A DNA stretch of 64,000 nt from Bin5 sp034422415 (GTDB lineage: Bacteria > Chloroflexota > Anaerolineae > Caldilineales > Caldilineaceae), in the NCBI GenBank assembly GCA_965202955.1, contig OZ241871.1, positions 4,650,001 to 4,714,000 of the forward strand, given 5' to 3'. The notes beneath the pieces were generated by a model. The model searched no databases, was not told the DNA's origin, and was given only the letters and a program-made list of their open reading frames with translations. Made by a program: the position numbers and the translations under genes. Each line of letters starts with the position of its first letter. Positions within the stretch are counted from its first letter, which is position 1. This document shows, in pieces, positions 26,885 to 36,083 of the stretch.

Positions 26885-27643
26885 GTGAAAGTTCAAGAGG
26901 CGATTGAACATCTGGACCTGTTCGGCTATTGTATTCTGGAGGAGGCGATCCCAGCCGAACAGGCGGAGCGAATGGCGGAAAGATTCTTTGCCATGCACGA
27001 GGACCCGCGCAATCGCGCCTACTTCCAGGACCCGGATGATGACCTCTACCAGACCCTGTTCGGTCTGCTCAACCTGGAGGAGATGAGCTGGGATTGCGCG
27101 GCCCATCCGGACGTACTGGCGGTCGCGAGGCACTTTCTCGGGCAGGACATTCGCCTGGCTGAAGCCTGCTCCAAGTGGGTCAAGCCGGGCGCGCCGGCGG
27201 GGGGCGTGCACACGGACTCGGCGCAGGACCTGCCGGAGCTGCTGCCGGACACGCCCTGGATGATCAACTCGATCTGGATGATGACCGACTTTACCGAGGA
27301 GATCGGGGCGACGCGCATCATGCCGACGAGCCACCGACTGCGCCGCCGCCCGCCCCGAGGCATGAAGGCGGATGACAAGCGGCTCCTGCCGATCACGGGG
27401 CGCCGCGGGTCGGTCTTTCTGTGGCACGGCGGCGTCTGGCACGCGAATGGGGCCAACACGACGCGGGACCAGCATCGCATGGCCCTCAATATCGCCTACT
27501 ATCCACCGTGGTGGAACCTGGCCCGCGAGGGCGGCCATCAGCCGGTCTGGCCGGAGACGTTTGACCGGATGCCGGCCGAGCTGCAGGGCCTGACGCGTAA
27601 TCGTATCGCGAAAGAGCGGGCAGAGATCTATGAGGTGAGGTAG
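26885..27643 (+). CDS. phytanoyl-CoA dioxygenase (PhyH) family protein 1
   Basis: The 252-residue protein begins at GTG. It has the iron-binding HxD as His109-Thr-Asp111 (GGVHTDSAQD) and the distal His186 (WHANGANTTRDQHR), with Arg198 placed to hold 2-oxoglutarate. The family comprises Fe(II)- and 2-oxoglutarate-dependent oxygenases that hydroxylate or halogenate small molecules. All residues needed for iron binding are present. The distal segment SVFLWHGGVWHANGAN is typical of bacterial members. It is one of four family members in the window; they are not close copies of each other. Confidence 0.9.
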   Translation: MKVQEAIEHLDLFGYCILEEAIPAEQAERMAERFFAMHEDPRNRAYFQDPDDDLYQTLFGLLNLEEMSWDCAAHPDVLAVARHFLGQDIRLAEACSKWVKPGAPAGGVHTDSAQDLPELLPDTPWMINSIWMMTDFTEEIGATRIMPTSHRLRRRPPRGMKADDKRLLPITGRRGSVFLWHGGVWHANGANTTRDQHRMALNIAYYPPWWNLAREGGHQPVWPETFDRMPAELQGLTRNRIAKERAEIYEVR

Positions 27644-27782
27644 CGGCGGCGGAAGCTGTGCGCCGGGCTGGCTATTCGAAAGAGGCAACTGTCTGAATGG
27701 TTGAGGCTTTTCGCAAGAGCGCCTGATACTCGAAGCTCATGGGGGAGAGAGACTTAGGCCGTTGACGAGGAGAATCCGAACA

Positions 27783-28613
27783 ATGAGAACACACACCTGC
27801 AGGCCAACGCTGAACGACAGCCAGGTCTTGGAGTTTTGCAAGCAGGGCTTCCTGCTGCTGGAAGGGGTGGTGCCGGACGAGATCAACCGCCGGGTTGTGG
27901 ATTTTCTGGAGGACAACCCGTCGCACGAGCCGACCGAGATCCTGGTGGAGGACTGGTTCGTCGACAACGTTATCCTGAATCCACAGGCGGCGGGCGCGGT
28001 GCGCTCGCTGCTGAGCCAGAATTTCGGGCTGCCGATCGTGATGAGCAACCATCGCGTCAAGTGCCCTTCGCCGGCCCAGGGCTGGCACCGGGACGGCAAC
28101 TCGAAACATGGACCCGAGCTCAACTATCTGCAGGTCTTCTACTACCCGGAGGACTGCACGCTCGATCTGGGGCCGACCGAACTGTTGCCAGGCTCACATT
28201 TTCTTTTCTCGCTGTCAAAGCAGATGGGACACTATGGTGCAATCCGCGGCGCCTTCCGGTCTGCCGCCCCGGCCGGGTCGATCTTTCTGACGGTCTACTC
28301 GATCTGGCACCGTCGAGGCGCTGCGAGCGGGCAGGGGATGCGCAATTTGCTCAAATACAACTACTGGAGAACAGAGGCTCCCAAGCGCGACTGGGTCCGC
28401 GAGCCGGACTTCGATATCGCAACTGCCAATTACAAGCTGGAAGGGCAGACTTTTCGGGAGCAGTTCCGCGACTGCAATGACGCAGCGGAGATGTTTTTCT
28501 GGCTGCTCGGCAGATCGGACTCGTTTCACTTGGAGGGAGGTCAGGGCTGGCCTCTCAACCGCCACGTAGGCAAATACCTGGATAGTCCATACGGCGTTCC
28601 GCTTGGCTCGTAG
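27783..28613 (+). CDS. phytanoyl-CoA dioxygenase (PhyH) family protein 2
   Basis: The 276-residue protein has a iron motif His102-Arg-Asp104 (GWHRDGNSKH), the strand LGPTELLPGSHF, and a distal His176 (SIWHRRGAASGQGMR) with a nearby Arg. This is the PhyH oxygenase layout. The ATG at 27783 follows AGGAG by about 9 bases; a TTG seven codons upstream is the alternative. The protein differs clearly from the one encoded just upstream, so the pair is not a recent duplication. It probably hydroxylates an intermediate of the island's unknown substrate. Confidence 0.88.
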   Translation: MRTHTCRPTLNDSQVLEFCKQGFLLLEGVVPDEINRRVVDFLEDNPSHEPTEILVEDWFVDNVILNPQAAGAVRSLLSQNFGLPIVMSNHRVKCPSPAQGWHRDGNSKHGPELNYLQVFYYPEDCTLDLGPTELLPGSHFLFSLSKQMGHYGAIRGAFRSAAPAGSIFLTVYSIWHRRGAASGQGMRNLLKYNYWRTEAPKRDWVREPDFDIATANYKLEGQTFREQFRDCNDAAEMFFWLLGRSDSFHLEGGQGWPLNRHVGKYLDSPYGVPLGS

Positions 28614-28719
28614 TACAACGCGAACTGCTCGCTGCGCCGGACCGTTGAGAACTGCCGATGGATGAAATCGCTGCCGGAAACCGAATGGAAACAGCCTGGT
28701 CAGGCGAAGGGACGTGGAG

Positions 28720-30468
28720 ATGAGCCGGATGCGCTGCGCTGAGGCGCTGGTGAAGTCGCTGGAGCTGGAGGGTGTGAAATACGTCTTCGGCCATCCGGGG
28801 CATGGCAACACCAACATCCTCGACGCCATCTACGACTCCGCGCAGATCGAGTTCATGCTGACCCGCCACGAACAGGCGTCGGCTCACATTGCCGACGGTT
28901 ACGCCCGCATCTCGGGCGAGATTGGGGTTTGCTGCGCGTCGGTCGGTCCCGGCCCGGCCAATATGGTAATGGGTCTTGCCTCGGCGATGGCCGCTTCGAG
29001 CCCGGTGGTGGCAATTTTCGGCGGTGTGATTTCGCGCTGGGTCGGCCGCGGGCAGCTGCAGGAGACCAGCCCTTTCTACGGTCTGTCCGATCAGAGCTTC
29101 GTGCAGGTGCTGCAGCCGGTTGTCAAGAAGGTCTGGCAGGTGCAGCATCCGGACCTGGTGCCGGAAGTTGTGCGGAAGGCCTGCGCGCTGGCGCGCAGCG
29201 GCAACCCGGGGCCGGTCGCCATAGAGATTCCGTGGGACCTGCAGGCCGCTTACCACGACTACCCGGAAATCCCCAGTCCGGAGAAGTTTCGCTACGCCGG
29301 ACGGGTGCGGGCGGACGCGCAGGCGGTCGAGAAGGCTGCGGAAGCGCTTCACGGGGCCAGGCATCCCGTCATTGTGGCCGGGTACGGCGGCGTGCTGGCC
29401 GATGCGGGGCCAGAGATTGAGGCGCTGGCGGAGCTTCTGGGCGCGCCGGTGGCAACTTCCTATGCGGCCAAGGGAATCTTGCCGGAGGACCACGTCCTGA
29501 GCGCCGGCAATCTTGGCTGGCTCGGCCATCCTAGCGCGCACGAGTTGATCCGCGACCACGCCGACGTCGTCCTGGTTGTCGGATTCAGCTTTTCCGACCT
29601 GTCCACGTGCTGGTGGACGGAAGGGATGCCCTTTGTCGAGCAGAATCGCTTCATACAGATCGACATAGACTCCAACCAGATCGGGCGGACCTATCCGGTA
29701 GAGCTAGGACTGCTGGGCGACGCCAAGGCTACGTTGCAGGAGGTGCTGGCCGCGCTGTCGGCGAAGGAGCCGCCGCCGGGCAGGCTGGGGAACAGGGAGC
29801 TTGCCGCGCAGGTCAAGGACTCCTGTCGACTGGAGATTCCCGGGGACGGGAGCGACAGCGAAGGGATGGAGCCGCTCAGGGTGGTGGAAGAGATGCGGCG
29901 CGTGCTGCCCAGAGAGATCCTGTTCTCGCTGGACACGGGCGACCACAACCACTACTTTGGCGCGTTTTTCCCAGTGTACGCGCCGCGCCGGCTGCTCTAC
30001 CCGGGCGGATGGACGCCGATGGGTTTCGGTCCGACCTCGATCATCGGCGGCAAGCTGGCCCGCCCCGACTTGCCCGCAGTTTGCGTGACCGGCGACGGCG
30101 GTTTTCTGATGGTGTGCCAGGAGGTGATCACCGCGGTGGAATGGGAAGCGCCGGTGGTGTGGGCGGTGTTCAACAACGGGACACTGGGGGCGATCCGCGG
30201 CGGTCAGCAGGCCAGCTACGGGGGTCGCGTCATCGGCACCGAGTTCAGCCAGGACACCGATTATGCGGCCCTGGCCAAGGCGCTGAGTGCCGAAGGACTG
30301 ACGGTCACCCGCCACCGTGAGATCGGCGACGCGATGCGGCATGCGCTTGCCTGCGGGCGGCCCTGCGTCGTCGACATGCGTATCGCGCGCGACCCTGTCC
30401 CGCCGCCGGTAGCCGGTCTCTGGTACGAGCCAGGGAGAGACGAGATTCCGCCCAGACCGCGACGTTGA
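28720..30468 (+). CDS. ThDP-dependent enzyme (acetolactate synthase / 2-hydroxyacyl-CoA lyase type)
   Basis: The 582-residue protein has the three-domain layout of ThDP enzymes. The catalytic Glu51 is in RHEQASAHIADGYAR, a central domain starts near 190, and the ThDP/Mg motif runs from GDGG (458-461) to NN (485-486). The family includes acetolactate synthase, benzoylformate decarboxylase, sulfoacetaldehyde acetyltransferase and 2-hydroxyacyl-CoA lyase. Flanking by PhyH oxygenases makes a lyase acting on a 2-hydroxylated product an attractive option, but this is inference. It begins 106 bases after PhyH 2. The start could also be the GTG six bases upstream. Confidence 0.88.
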   Translation: MSRMRCAEALVKSLELEGVKYVFGHPGHGNTNILDAIYDSAQIEFMLTRHEQASAHIADGYARISGEIGVCCASVGPGPANMVMGLASAMAASSPVVAIFGGVISRWVGRGQLQETSPFYGLSDQSFVQVLQPVVKKVWQVQHPDLVPEVVRKACALARSGNPGPVAIEIPWDLQAAYHDYPEIPSPEKFRYAGRVRADAQAVEKAAEALHGARHPVIVAGYGGVLADAGPEIEALAELLGAPVATSYAAKGILPEDHVLSAGNLGWLGHPSAHELIRDHADVVLVVGFSFSDLSTCWWTEGMPFVEQNRFIQIDIDSNQIGRTYPVELGLLGDAKATLQEVLAALSAKEPPPGRLGNRELAAQVKDSCRLEIPGDGSDSEGMEPLRVVEEMRRVLPREILFSLDTGDHNHYFGAFFPVYAPRRLLYPGGWTPMGFGPTSIIGGKLARPDLPAVCVTGDGGFLMVCQEVITAVEWEAPVVWAVFNNGTLGAIRGGQQASYGGRVIGTEFSQDTDYAALAKALSAEGLTVTRHREIGDAMRHALACGRPCVVDMRIARDPVPPPVAGLWYEPGRDEIPPRPRR

Positions 30469-30556
30469 GGCATCATAAACCCAACTGTTTTGACGAGGAA
30501 TTTCCTTAACACGGGCCGGAAGTTGCCCGTTTCCAAACTGAACAAGGGGAGCAGAT

Positions 30557-31528
30557 ATGCAACTCGGTAGCGGGCAATTTGTCTATGAGGAGGACGTCGG
30601 CTGGGGAGAGGTTCCCGCCGGCTGGGAGGTGGTTGAGGTACCGGGCGTGGCGGTTGATTCGCAGGACCGGGTCTATGCTTTCTGCCGCAGCGAGCACCCG
30701 ATCATCGTCTTTGACCGGGAGGGGCGCTTCCTGCGTTCCTGGGGTGAGGGGTTGATCAAGCGCGCCCACGACATTATTGTCGGGCCGGACGATGCCGTCT
30801 ATTGCGTGGACGACTGGGGCCACGCGGTGCACAAATTCACGACCGAGGGCGAACTGTTGATGACGATCGAGACGGCGGACTGCCCGGCGGATACGGGCTA
30901 CGATTGGGACGACCACCGAATTGTGGAGCGCGCCGGACCGCCGTTCAACTATCCGACCGGCATCGCGTTGACGTCCGAGGGGGATTTCTACGTGTCGGAC
31001 GGCTACGGCAACGCGCGCGTGCATAAGTACACGGCCGAGGGGGAGCTGCTGTTTTCCTGGGGTGAGCCCGGCGATAACGCAGGGCAGTTCGTGACGCCGC
31101 ACAACGTCTGTGTGGACGGCGAGGGCACAGTCTATGTAGCGGACCGGCAGAACCGGCGGATGCAGCTCTTCAACCCGGAGGGCGAGTTTATTCGGCAGTG
31201 GGATGACATCTGGTGGCCGTGCGACATGTGCATTGACGCGGATAACAACATGTATATCGCCGAGGTGGGCGGCATCTTCATGGGCGAGACCAAGGACCCG
31301 CAGCTGGACAACCCGCCGGCGCGCATAACGGTCCGCGATTTGAACGGCACGATTCTGAGCGAGTGGGGGATGGAGGATGCCTTGGGGAAAGGGCGCTTTT
31401 TCAGCCCGCACAATATTGCCTTCGACTCACGCGGCGACCTGTACGTGGGCGAGGTTGCCGTCTCCTATCCCGGTGGAGCGGCGCCCGCGGACTGGCGTGT
31501 GCTGCGGAAGTACGTGCGGGCAAATTGA
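30557..31528 (+). CDS. NHL-repeat beta-propeller protein
   Basis: The 323-residue protein is built of repeated NHL-type blades, with segments such as VAVDSQDRVYAFCR, IIVGPDDAVYCVDDWGHAVHKF, VCVDGEGTVYVADRQNRRMQLF and IAFDSRGDLYVGEV. Similar proteins are annotated as peptidylglycine alpha-amidating-lyase-like, though that activity is untested for bacterial members. No signal peptide is present, so it is probably cytoplasmic. Propellers of this type often act as lactonases or hydrolases or as binding scaffolds. GGGGAG lies 7 bases before the ATG. Confidence 0.85.
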   Translation: MQLGSGQFVYEEDVGWGEVPAGWEVVEVPGVAVDSQDRVYAFCRSEHPIIVFDREGRFLRSWGEGLIKRAHDIIVGPDDAVYCVDDWGHAVHKFTTEGELLMTIETADCPADTGYDWDDHRIVERAGPPFNYPTGIALTSEGDFYVSDGYGNARVHKYTAEGELLFSWGEPGDNAGQFVTPHNVCVDGEGTVYVADRQNRRMQLFNPEGEFIRQWDDIWWPCDMCIDADNNMYIAEVGGIFMGETKDPQLDNPPARITVRDLNGTILSEWGMEDALGKGRFFSPHNIAFDSRGDLYVGEVAVSYPGGAAPADWRVLRKYVRAN

Positions 31529-31545
31529 TGGGAAGGGGAGGAGAA

Positions 31546-32511
31546 ATGGCTACACAACTGGCAGAGGACACCGGCGGAAAGGCAGCAGTCAAGGAGCTGA
31601 CCTTTCAGGGCAGGCCGCTTGATATGTCACCCGAGCAGTTCGGTCCGTTGCGCGCTTCGGCGGACGCGCTCGACGATTTCAGCGAATTGCGGCGGCGTTT
31701 CGAGGCTGACGGATACCTATACCTGCCCGGGCTGCTCGACAGGGATATGCTGCGGGCTGCGCGGCGCAGAATGCTGGAAGACCTGGCCCGGATGGATTTC
31801 GTCGACCCGGGCTTCCCGCTGATCGACGGCGTGGCCAGGCAGGAGGTCGCGGTCTCGGCGCTGAGCATGCAGGGGCTCGTCAAGAACAACGAGCCGCTGC
31901 GTAATGCGCTATTCAGCGGCGCCATGATCGGCTTCTATGAGCGCTTCCTGGGCGGGCCTGTCCGCCATTTGGACTTTACCTGGTGCCGCGTAAAGACGTC
32001 GGGCACGGAAACGGCGACCAGCCCGCACTACGACATTGTTTTCATGGGGCGCGGCACCAGGAACCTCTACACCAGCTGGATGCCGCTCGGCGACATCCCC
32101 AAGCAGATGGGCGGGCTGATGATCCTGGAAAACTCCCACCGCCAGGAGGAGATTAAGGCCAGCTACGGCCGGATAGACGTGGATATCTACTGCACCAATG
32201 CTCCTGACGCGGCGGAGATCGAATCGGGACAAAAGCGGTGGCACCACGCCGATACGGGCCAATATGCGAAAGACGCGGTTACCGTTGGCCGGGATCTGAA
32301 GAGCCGCTGGCTCACGACCGACTATCAGCTGGGCGATCTGCTGGTATTTGGCATGTACACGATGCACGCCAGTATGGACAATCACACGAACCGCGTGCGC
32401 CTGTCGACCGATACCCGCTATCAGCTTGCATCCGAGCCGGTCGATGAGCGGTGGATTGGCGAAGAGCCGATCGCCCATGGGCCAAAAGCGAAGAAAGGGA
32501 TTATCTGCTGA
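31546..32511 (+). CDS. phytanoyl-CoA dioxygenase (PhyH) family protein 3
   Basis: The 321-residue protein carries His161-Tyr-Asp163 (SPHYDIVFMG), LMILENSHR, and a distal His274 (MYTMHASMDNHTNRVRLS) followed by Arg283 and Arg285, which fits a 2-oxoglutarate site. It is longer than the other two oxygenases of the island, with an extended N-terminus. GGAAGGGGAGGAG lies just before the ATG at 31546, 17 bases after the NHL gene, so the two are co-transcribed. It is the last gene of the island and is convergent with a lipase-like gene. Confidence 0.9.
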   Translation: MATQLAEDTGGKAAVKELTFQGRPLDMSPEQFGPLRASADALDDFSELRRRFEADGYLYLPGLLDRDMLRAARRRMLEDLARMDFVDPGFPLIDGVARQEVAVSALSMQGLVKNNEPLRNALFSGAMIGFYERFLGGPVRHLDFTWCRVKTSGTETATSPHYDIVFMGRGTRNLYTSWMPLGDIPKQMGGLMILENSHRQEEIKASYGRIDVDIYCTNAPDAAEIESGQKRWHHADTGQYAKDAVTVGRDLKSRWLTTDYQLGDLLVFGMYTMHASMDNHTNRVRLSTDTRYQLASEPVDERWIGEEPIAHGPKAKKGIIC

Positions 32512-32530
32512 GAGGCGAAGGCGCGTTGGC

Positions 32531-33571
32531 CTAGGAGGGACTGGCCGCTTTGCAGCGGGCATTGAGCCAGTCGATTACTGCGCTGATTGGCCGCTCCCGG
32601 CCCAGATCGTTGTGCAGTTCGTGATAGTAGCCATCATATAGGCGAAGCGTCTTGTCGGCAGACGGGGTGCGGGAGAAGAACGCCTGCGTGGCGGCAGGCG
32701 AGACGACCGCATCCGCCAGCCCCTGCATCATCAGAATCGGCAGCGTGACCTCGCCGGCCCTGTCTCTTACCTCCTGCGTGGCCCGGAAGAACTCGACGAC
32801 CCAGCGCGCGCTGCGGTGTCGCACGCCAAGCGAGTCCCGCACCGCTCTCTGCACTTCCTCCCGGTCGCGCGAGAGGACATCGAGGCTGCCGCGCTGGTGA
32901 AATGTGAGCGTGGGCTTGGCGTGGTGGAGCGTGACCAGGATCAGCTTGAGAAGCCGGTTGACGAGCGAGAGACTTTGCGGCTGCAATGAGGGGGAGGAGA
33001 TGACAGCCAGATCGGCGGCGCCGGGCGCCTCCATTAAGTAGAGGAGCCCAAGCAACCCGCCCATTGAATGGCCGTAAAGGCAGCAGGGAAGACCGGGATC
33101 GCGGCCGCGGGCCATCGACAGGACCTGCGAAATGTCGTTCAGGTAGTCCTGAAAGCTGTGAACGTAGGCGCGGGCGCCACCGGAGCGTCCGAAGCCGTGA
33201 TGATCGTGCGCGTAGACGGCGTAACCGGCCTGCGACAGCGCGGCGACAAGATGGCGGTAGCGTCCCCCGTGTTCGCCCAAACCGTGTAGAATCAGCACTA
33301 TCCCGCGCGGGTGATCGTCCGGTCGCCAGCGGCTATAAAAGATCGGGGGCCCGCTTGCGCCGCGAATGTAACCGGTGGCGTGACCCTGGCTACCGTTCGA
33401 TAGGTCTGCGGGTAAGCGGGCGGGCGCAGTCGTGCTTGCGTCTTCAACCGAACAGACGTGTACGTTCCCGCTGAGGCGAAGTGGCTTTGAAGCGTTCGAT
33501 AAAGGCTTCTGCACGGCGTCAGTCTCGGTCACGGGTCGGCGAATGGCGGCGTCTTCAGTTCGAGCCAGCAT
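32531..33571 (-). CDS. alpha/beta hydrolase, monoacylglycerol-lipase-like
   Basis: The 346-residue protein has the hydrolase nucleophile elbow GHSMGG with Ser169, an oxyanion region LILHGLGEH, HDHHGFGRSGG, a late Asp in QGLADAVVSP and His in YYHELHND, the full triad of the serine-aminopeptidase S33/monoglyceride-lipase group. An N-terminal stretch of about 65 residues is outside the conserved domain. The start at 33571 is chosen because AGGA precedes it and it overlaps the previous stop by only 17 bases; a start 30 bases further upstream is possible. It ends a three-gene overlapping unit. Confidence 0.85.
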   Translation of the reverse strand: MLARTEDAAIRRPVTETDAVQKPLSNASKPLRLSGNVHVCSVEDASTTAPARLPADLSNGSQGHATGYIRGASGPPIFYSRWRPDDHPRGIVLILHGLGEHGGRYRHLVAALSQAGYAVYAHDHHGFGRSGGARAYVHSFQDYLNDISQVLSMARGRDPGLPCCLYGHSMGGLLGLLYLMEAPGAADLAVISSPSLQPQSLSLVNRLLKLILVTLHHAKPTLTFHQRGSLDVLSRDREEVQRAVRDSLGVRHRSARWVVEFFRATQEVRDRAGEVTLPILMMQGLADAVVSPAATQAFFSRTPSADKTLRLYDGYYHELHNDLGRERPISAVIDWLNARCKAASPS

Positions 33572-34664
33572 CGTTCCTGTCGTCTTCCGGCTGATCGTCA
33601 TCAGATGAACAGTTGGAAGAGGCGCCGCCAGGAGCCTGGTGCGCCGCGTGCGAGGCCTGCGGCGGCCAAATCTCGCCATGGCTGCTGTACCTGCTCTCAG
33701 GCTCCTCTGTCTCAGGCTCTTCTTCCGCTTGCTCCTGTCCCGGCTCAAGCGCAACAACCCAACGCTGCCAGGGCGCCTCTTCCCATGTGAGTCCCAGCGA
33801 TGAGAGGGAATCCTTCGCCGCTGCCAGATGGTCCTTGCTGAATGTTCGCAGGCGTAGACGCTGGTTGCGTCCCTGCATGGCCTGGGCCATATAGGCGACG
33901 AGCTGCCTCTCCGATTCGCTTCCCCACAGCCTGACTGGCAAGGCCAAGAGGAGGCGGAGTTCGTCTCGCCAGCGAAACTGCTGGACGAATCCAACCTCCG
34001 TTTCTTCCTCAGTTACCAGGAAGATTTTCGAGGAACGAATCGTGTTGGTGTGAATGGCGGCGAGCATTTCGATCTCTTCTGCCGGCGCGTCCTGGTAGAG
34101 CGTCGGAAGGAATTCGGCCAGGCGGGGGCCGAACCGGGCGGTGAATTGGGGGGAAAGTCGAAAGCCGTCAGGTATGGAGGGCGACTCCTCAAGCGGCAGC
34201 GCGCCGACCATCTGCGTTGTCTGATAGTCCGTCGGGCTCAAGCCGATTTCCTCAAGGACCTGCCTGACTTCCGGAGGCGAGTCGGTGGCGAAGCCGAAAT
34301 AGAAGTAGGGATGAATGCCCTGTCCTTCGACGAAGTCGAGGGCGGTGTCTATGAGGTCGGCGAACTCGGCCCGGTTGCTCTCTTTTGAAAGGGGACGGAC
34401 GAAGGCCCAGTCGAAGGTGCCGGCGGCGTCGCCATCATACTGGACGATGACAAATCCGATAATGCGTTCGTCCACGGTGGCGACGAAGGAATCCATCTGT
34501 TTGCCAAGAAAACGCGGCCCGAACCAGTAGAGAAACAGAGGCTTGCGCCACCAGCTGCCGGCGATCGCCTCCATGCTGCTGACGTCGCTTGAAACGCCGT
34601 CGAGCAACATTCTGAGCAGTTCGCGGATCTGGCGGGGGGAGGCTTTCGTGATCTCAGTTGCCAT
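33555..34664 (-). CDS. GNAT-like acyltransferase-fold protein with acidic tail
   Basis: The 369-residue protein shows a GNAT-like strand pair (FVATVDERIIGFVIVQYDG) and a FDWAFVRP segment, then a second half with DAPAEEIEMLAAIHTNT and TEEETEVGFVQQF. It may therefore be a two-domain GNAT protein. A clear acetyl-CoA loop is not obvious. The last 70 residues are Glu/Ser/Asp-rich and probably disordered. Its start overlaps the Nudix gene stop by 11 bases and its stop overlaps the lipase start by 17 bases, so translation is coupled. The activity is uncertain. Confidence 0.65.
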   Translation of the reverse strand: MATEITKASPRQIRELLRMLLDGVSSDVSSMEAIAGSWWRKPLFLYWFGPRFLGKQMDSFVATVDERIIGFVIVQYDGDAAGTFDWAFVRPLSKESNRAEFADLIDTALDFVEGQGIHPYFYFGFATDSPPEVRQVLEEIGLSPTDYQTTQMVGALPLEESPSIPDGFRLSPQFTARFGPRLAEFLPTLYQDAPAEEIEMLAAIHTNTIRSSKIFLVTEEETEVGFVQQFRWRDELRLLLALPVRLWGSESERQLVAYMAQAMQGRNQRLRLRTFSKDHLAAAKDSLSSLGLTWEEAPWQRWVVALEPGQEQAEEEPETEEPESRYSSHGEIWPPQASHAAHQAPGGASSNCSSDDDQPEDDRNDAGSN

Positions 34665-35271
34665 GCAGAAGTTCCATCGCGAGCCTGATGCAGTCGCGTT
34701 CGCCTTCGTAGGCGAGAAGCCCCAACGCTTTCTCGGTCGATACCCACTCCACCTTTTCGACTTCTATGCTGGCGTCGGAAAGGGAGCCGCCGACTACACG
34801 CAGCAAGTAGAAGTCCACTTTCTTGAAGACTCGCTCCGGCACGACGCGGGCGTAGGTGTCGAGGTAGGCATAGCGGACTGTCTTCAGGAAAGACTCGTAC
34901 TCGGTCTCCAGCCCCGTTTCCTCTTCCACCTCGCGCAGGGCCGCGGCCAACGGCTTTTCGGCTGGGTAGAGGCGGCCTTTCGGCAGCTGCCAACGGCGTC
35001 CGGCGGGATCGGTTGCGATCAGGGCCACTTCGATGACTTTGCCGGCGCCGCCCGCGCGCTGGCGGTAGGCAACGCCGCCGGCTGAGTGACTATGCCGTAC
35101 CGTGTAGGGCCCGTTCTGCGCGTGCTCCGATCCTCCTATTTTTGGATCGGCCCTCTCGCCGCGTCGCGGAGCGGGATCGGTGCTGTCAGTCCTCGTATCC
35201 GGCTTAGCCGGCCTGGTCTTCATCGAAGAAACCCATTCGGCGCTTTGACCGATTCCAAGAAAGGCGGGCAT
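34654..35271 (-). CDS. Nudix hydrolase
   Basis: The 205-residue frame contains the complete Nudix box from Gly99 (GRLYPAEKP, then REVEEETGLE ending at 122), matching Gx5Ex7REUxEExGU. It should hydrolyse a nucleoside diphosphate linked to another group, with Mg2+. The WQLPKGR segment before the box is typical of MutT-like or Ap4A-type members. The first 55 residues are not part of the domain, so the start could be the internal ATG at 35223. It is the first gene of the overlapping minus-strand unit. Confidence 0.88.
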   Translation of the reverse strand: MPAFLGIGQSAEWVSSMKTRPAKPDTRTDSTDPAPRRGERADPKIGGSEHAQNGPYTVRHSHSAGGVAYRQRAGGAGKVIEVALIATDPAGRRWQLPKGRLYPAEKPLAAALREVEEETGLETEYESFLKTVRYAYLDTYARVVPERVFKKVDFYLLRVVGGSLSDASIEVEKVEWVSTEKALGLLAYEGERDCIRLAMELLHGN

Positions 35272-35339
35272 GCCGCGTATTCAAGTTCGATGACGAGATC
35301 CTCTTTGGGGCTCGCAATCATTTCGACCACAGATCTCGT

Positions 35340-35897
35340 TCAGGTGGGCTGTGCGTTCAAGGCCGAAGAGCTGTCCATCACGGTGGCGCCCAACACAGGG
35401 GAGTCCAGCACGGTGGCGGCCAGGCCGCAAGCGACCTCTTCCCAGTTGTCAGGCGGTAACTGCGCGAGGGGGCGGGGCAGCATGCAGGGCGAGAGGAACG
35501 GCAGCGCGGCGGCCAGATGCGGCGTTGACCAGACAGTTCGGGCGCGGGCGAGTACGACGTAGGTCTCCATCCACTTTGCCAGAAGCACAAACCATTGCGC
35601 AAGCTCTTCGCCGGCGCCGACTTCAGGCAGCCGTTGCGGCGCGCCTGATGCAAATCGCACTGCTACAAGGCCGGCCTGATCGATCCAAAGGCGGTGCGGG
35701 AGGACAGGGCCGGTCGAGAGCCGGGCTTCGGCCCAGCGGGCGAAACCTCGGTGCAGGTCGGAGATTAGTTCGGGGCGCATCCACTCGACCGCCGCGGCGA
35801 TGGGCCGGCTTTGCGGCGGATGGCCAAGCGATACAATCTGCTCACCGTTGTGGTCGTACCAATACCAGCGGGCCATAGTTTGCGTTCCATGCTCCAA
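35340..35897 (-). CDS. hypothetical protein
   Basis: This 185-residue frame has a tryptophan-rich N-terminus (ARWYWYDHNGEQIVSL) and an alanine/leucine-rich remainder. I recognise no family. The frame lies 68 bases upstream of the Nudix gene on the same strand and may be its operon leader. The start could also be the ATG at 35876. Coding is likely but not certain, since no motif supports it. Confidence 0.5.
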   Translation of the reverse strand: MEHGTQTMARWYWYDHNGEQIVSLGHPPQSRPIAAAVEWMRPELISDLHRGFARWAEARLSTGPVLPHRLWIDQAGLVAVRFASGAPQRLPEVGAGEELAQWFVLLAKWMETYVVLARARTVWSTPHLAAALPFLSPCMLPRPLAQLPPDNWEEVACGLAATVLDSPVLGATVMDSSSALNAQPT

Positions 35898-36083
35898 CTA
35901 CACTTCTGTTGCCAGTTCTGCACAAGTGTGGGCTGGCTCGCCGATATCTTATCACAAGGGGCGTGTATTGGCAGACGCGGGCGGGGCGGAATTCCCTGGA
36001 GTTGGAGGGGCGCGGCGGTTGGGTTATGATGCAGCCATCGTGAGCGGTTGACTGCATATGATGACAGGAAACGATTGAATTCG

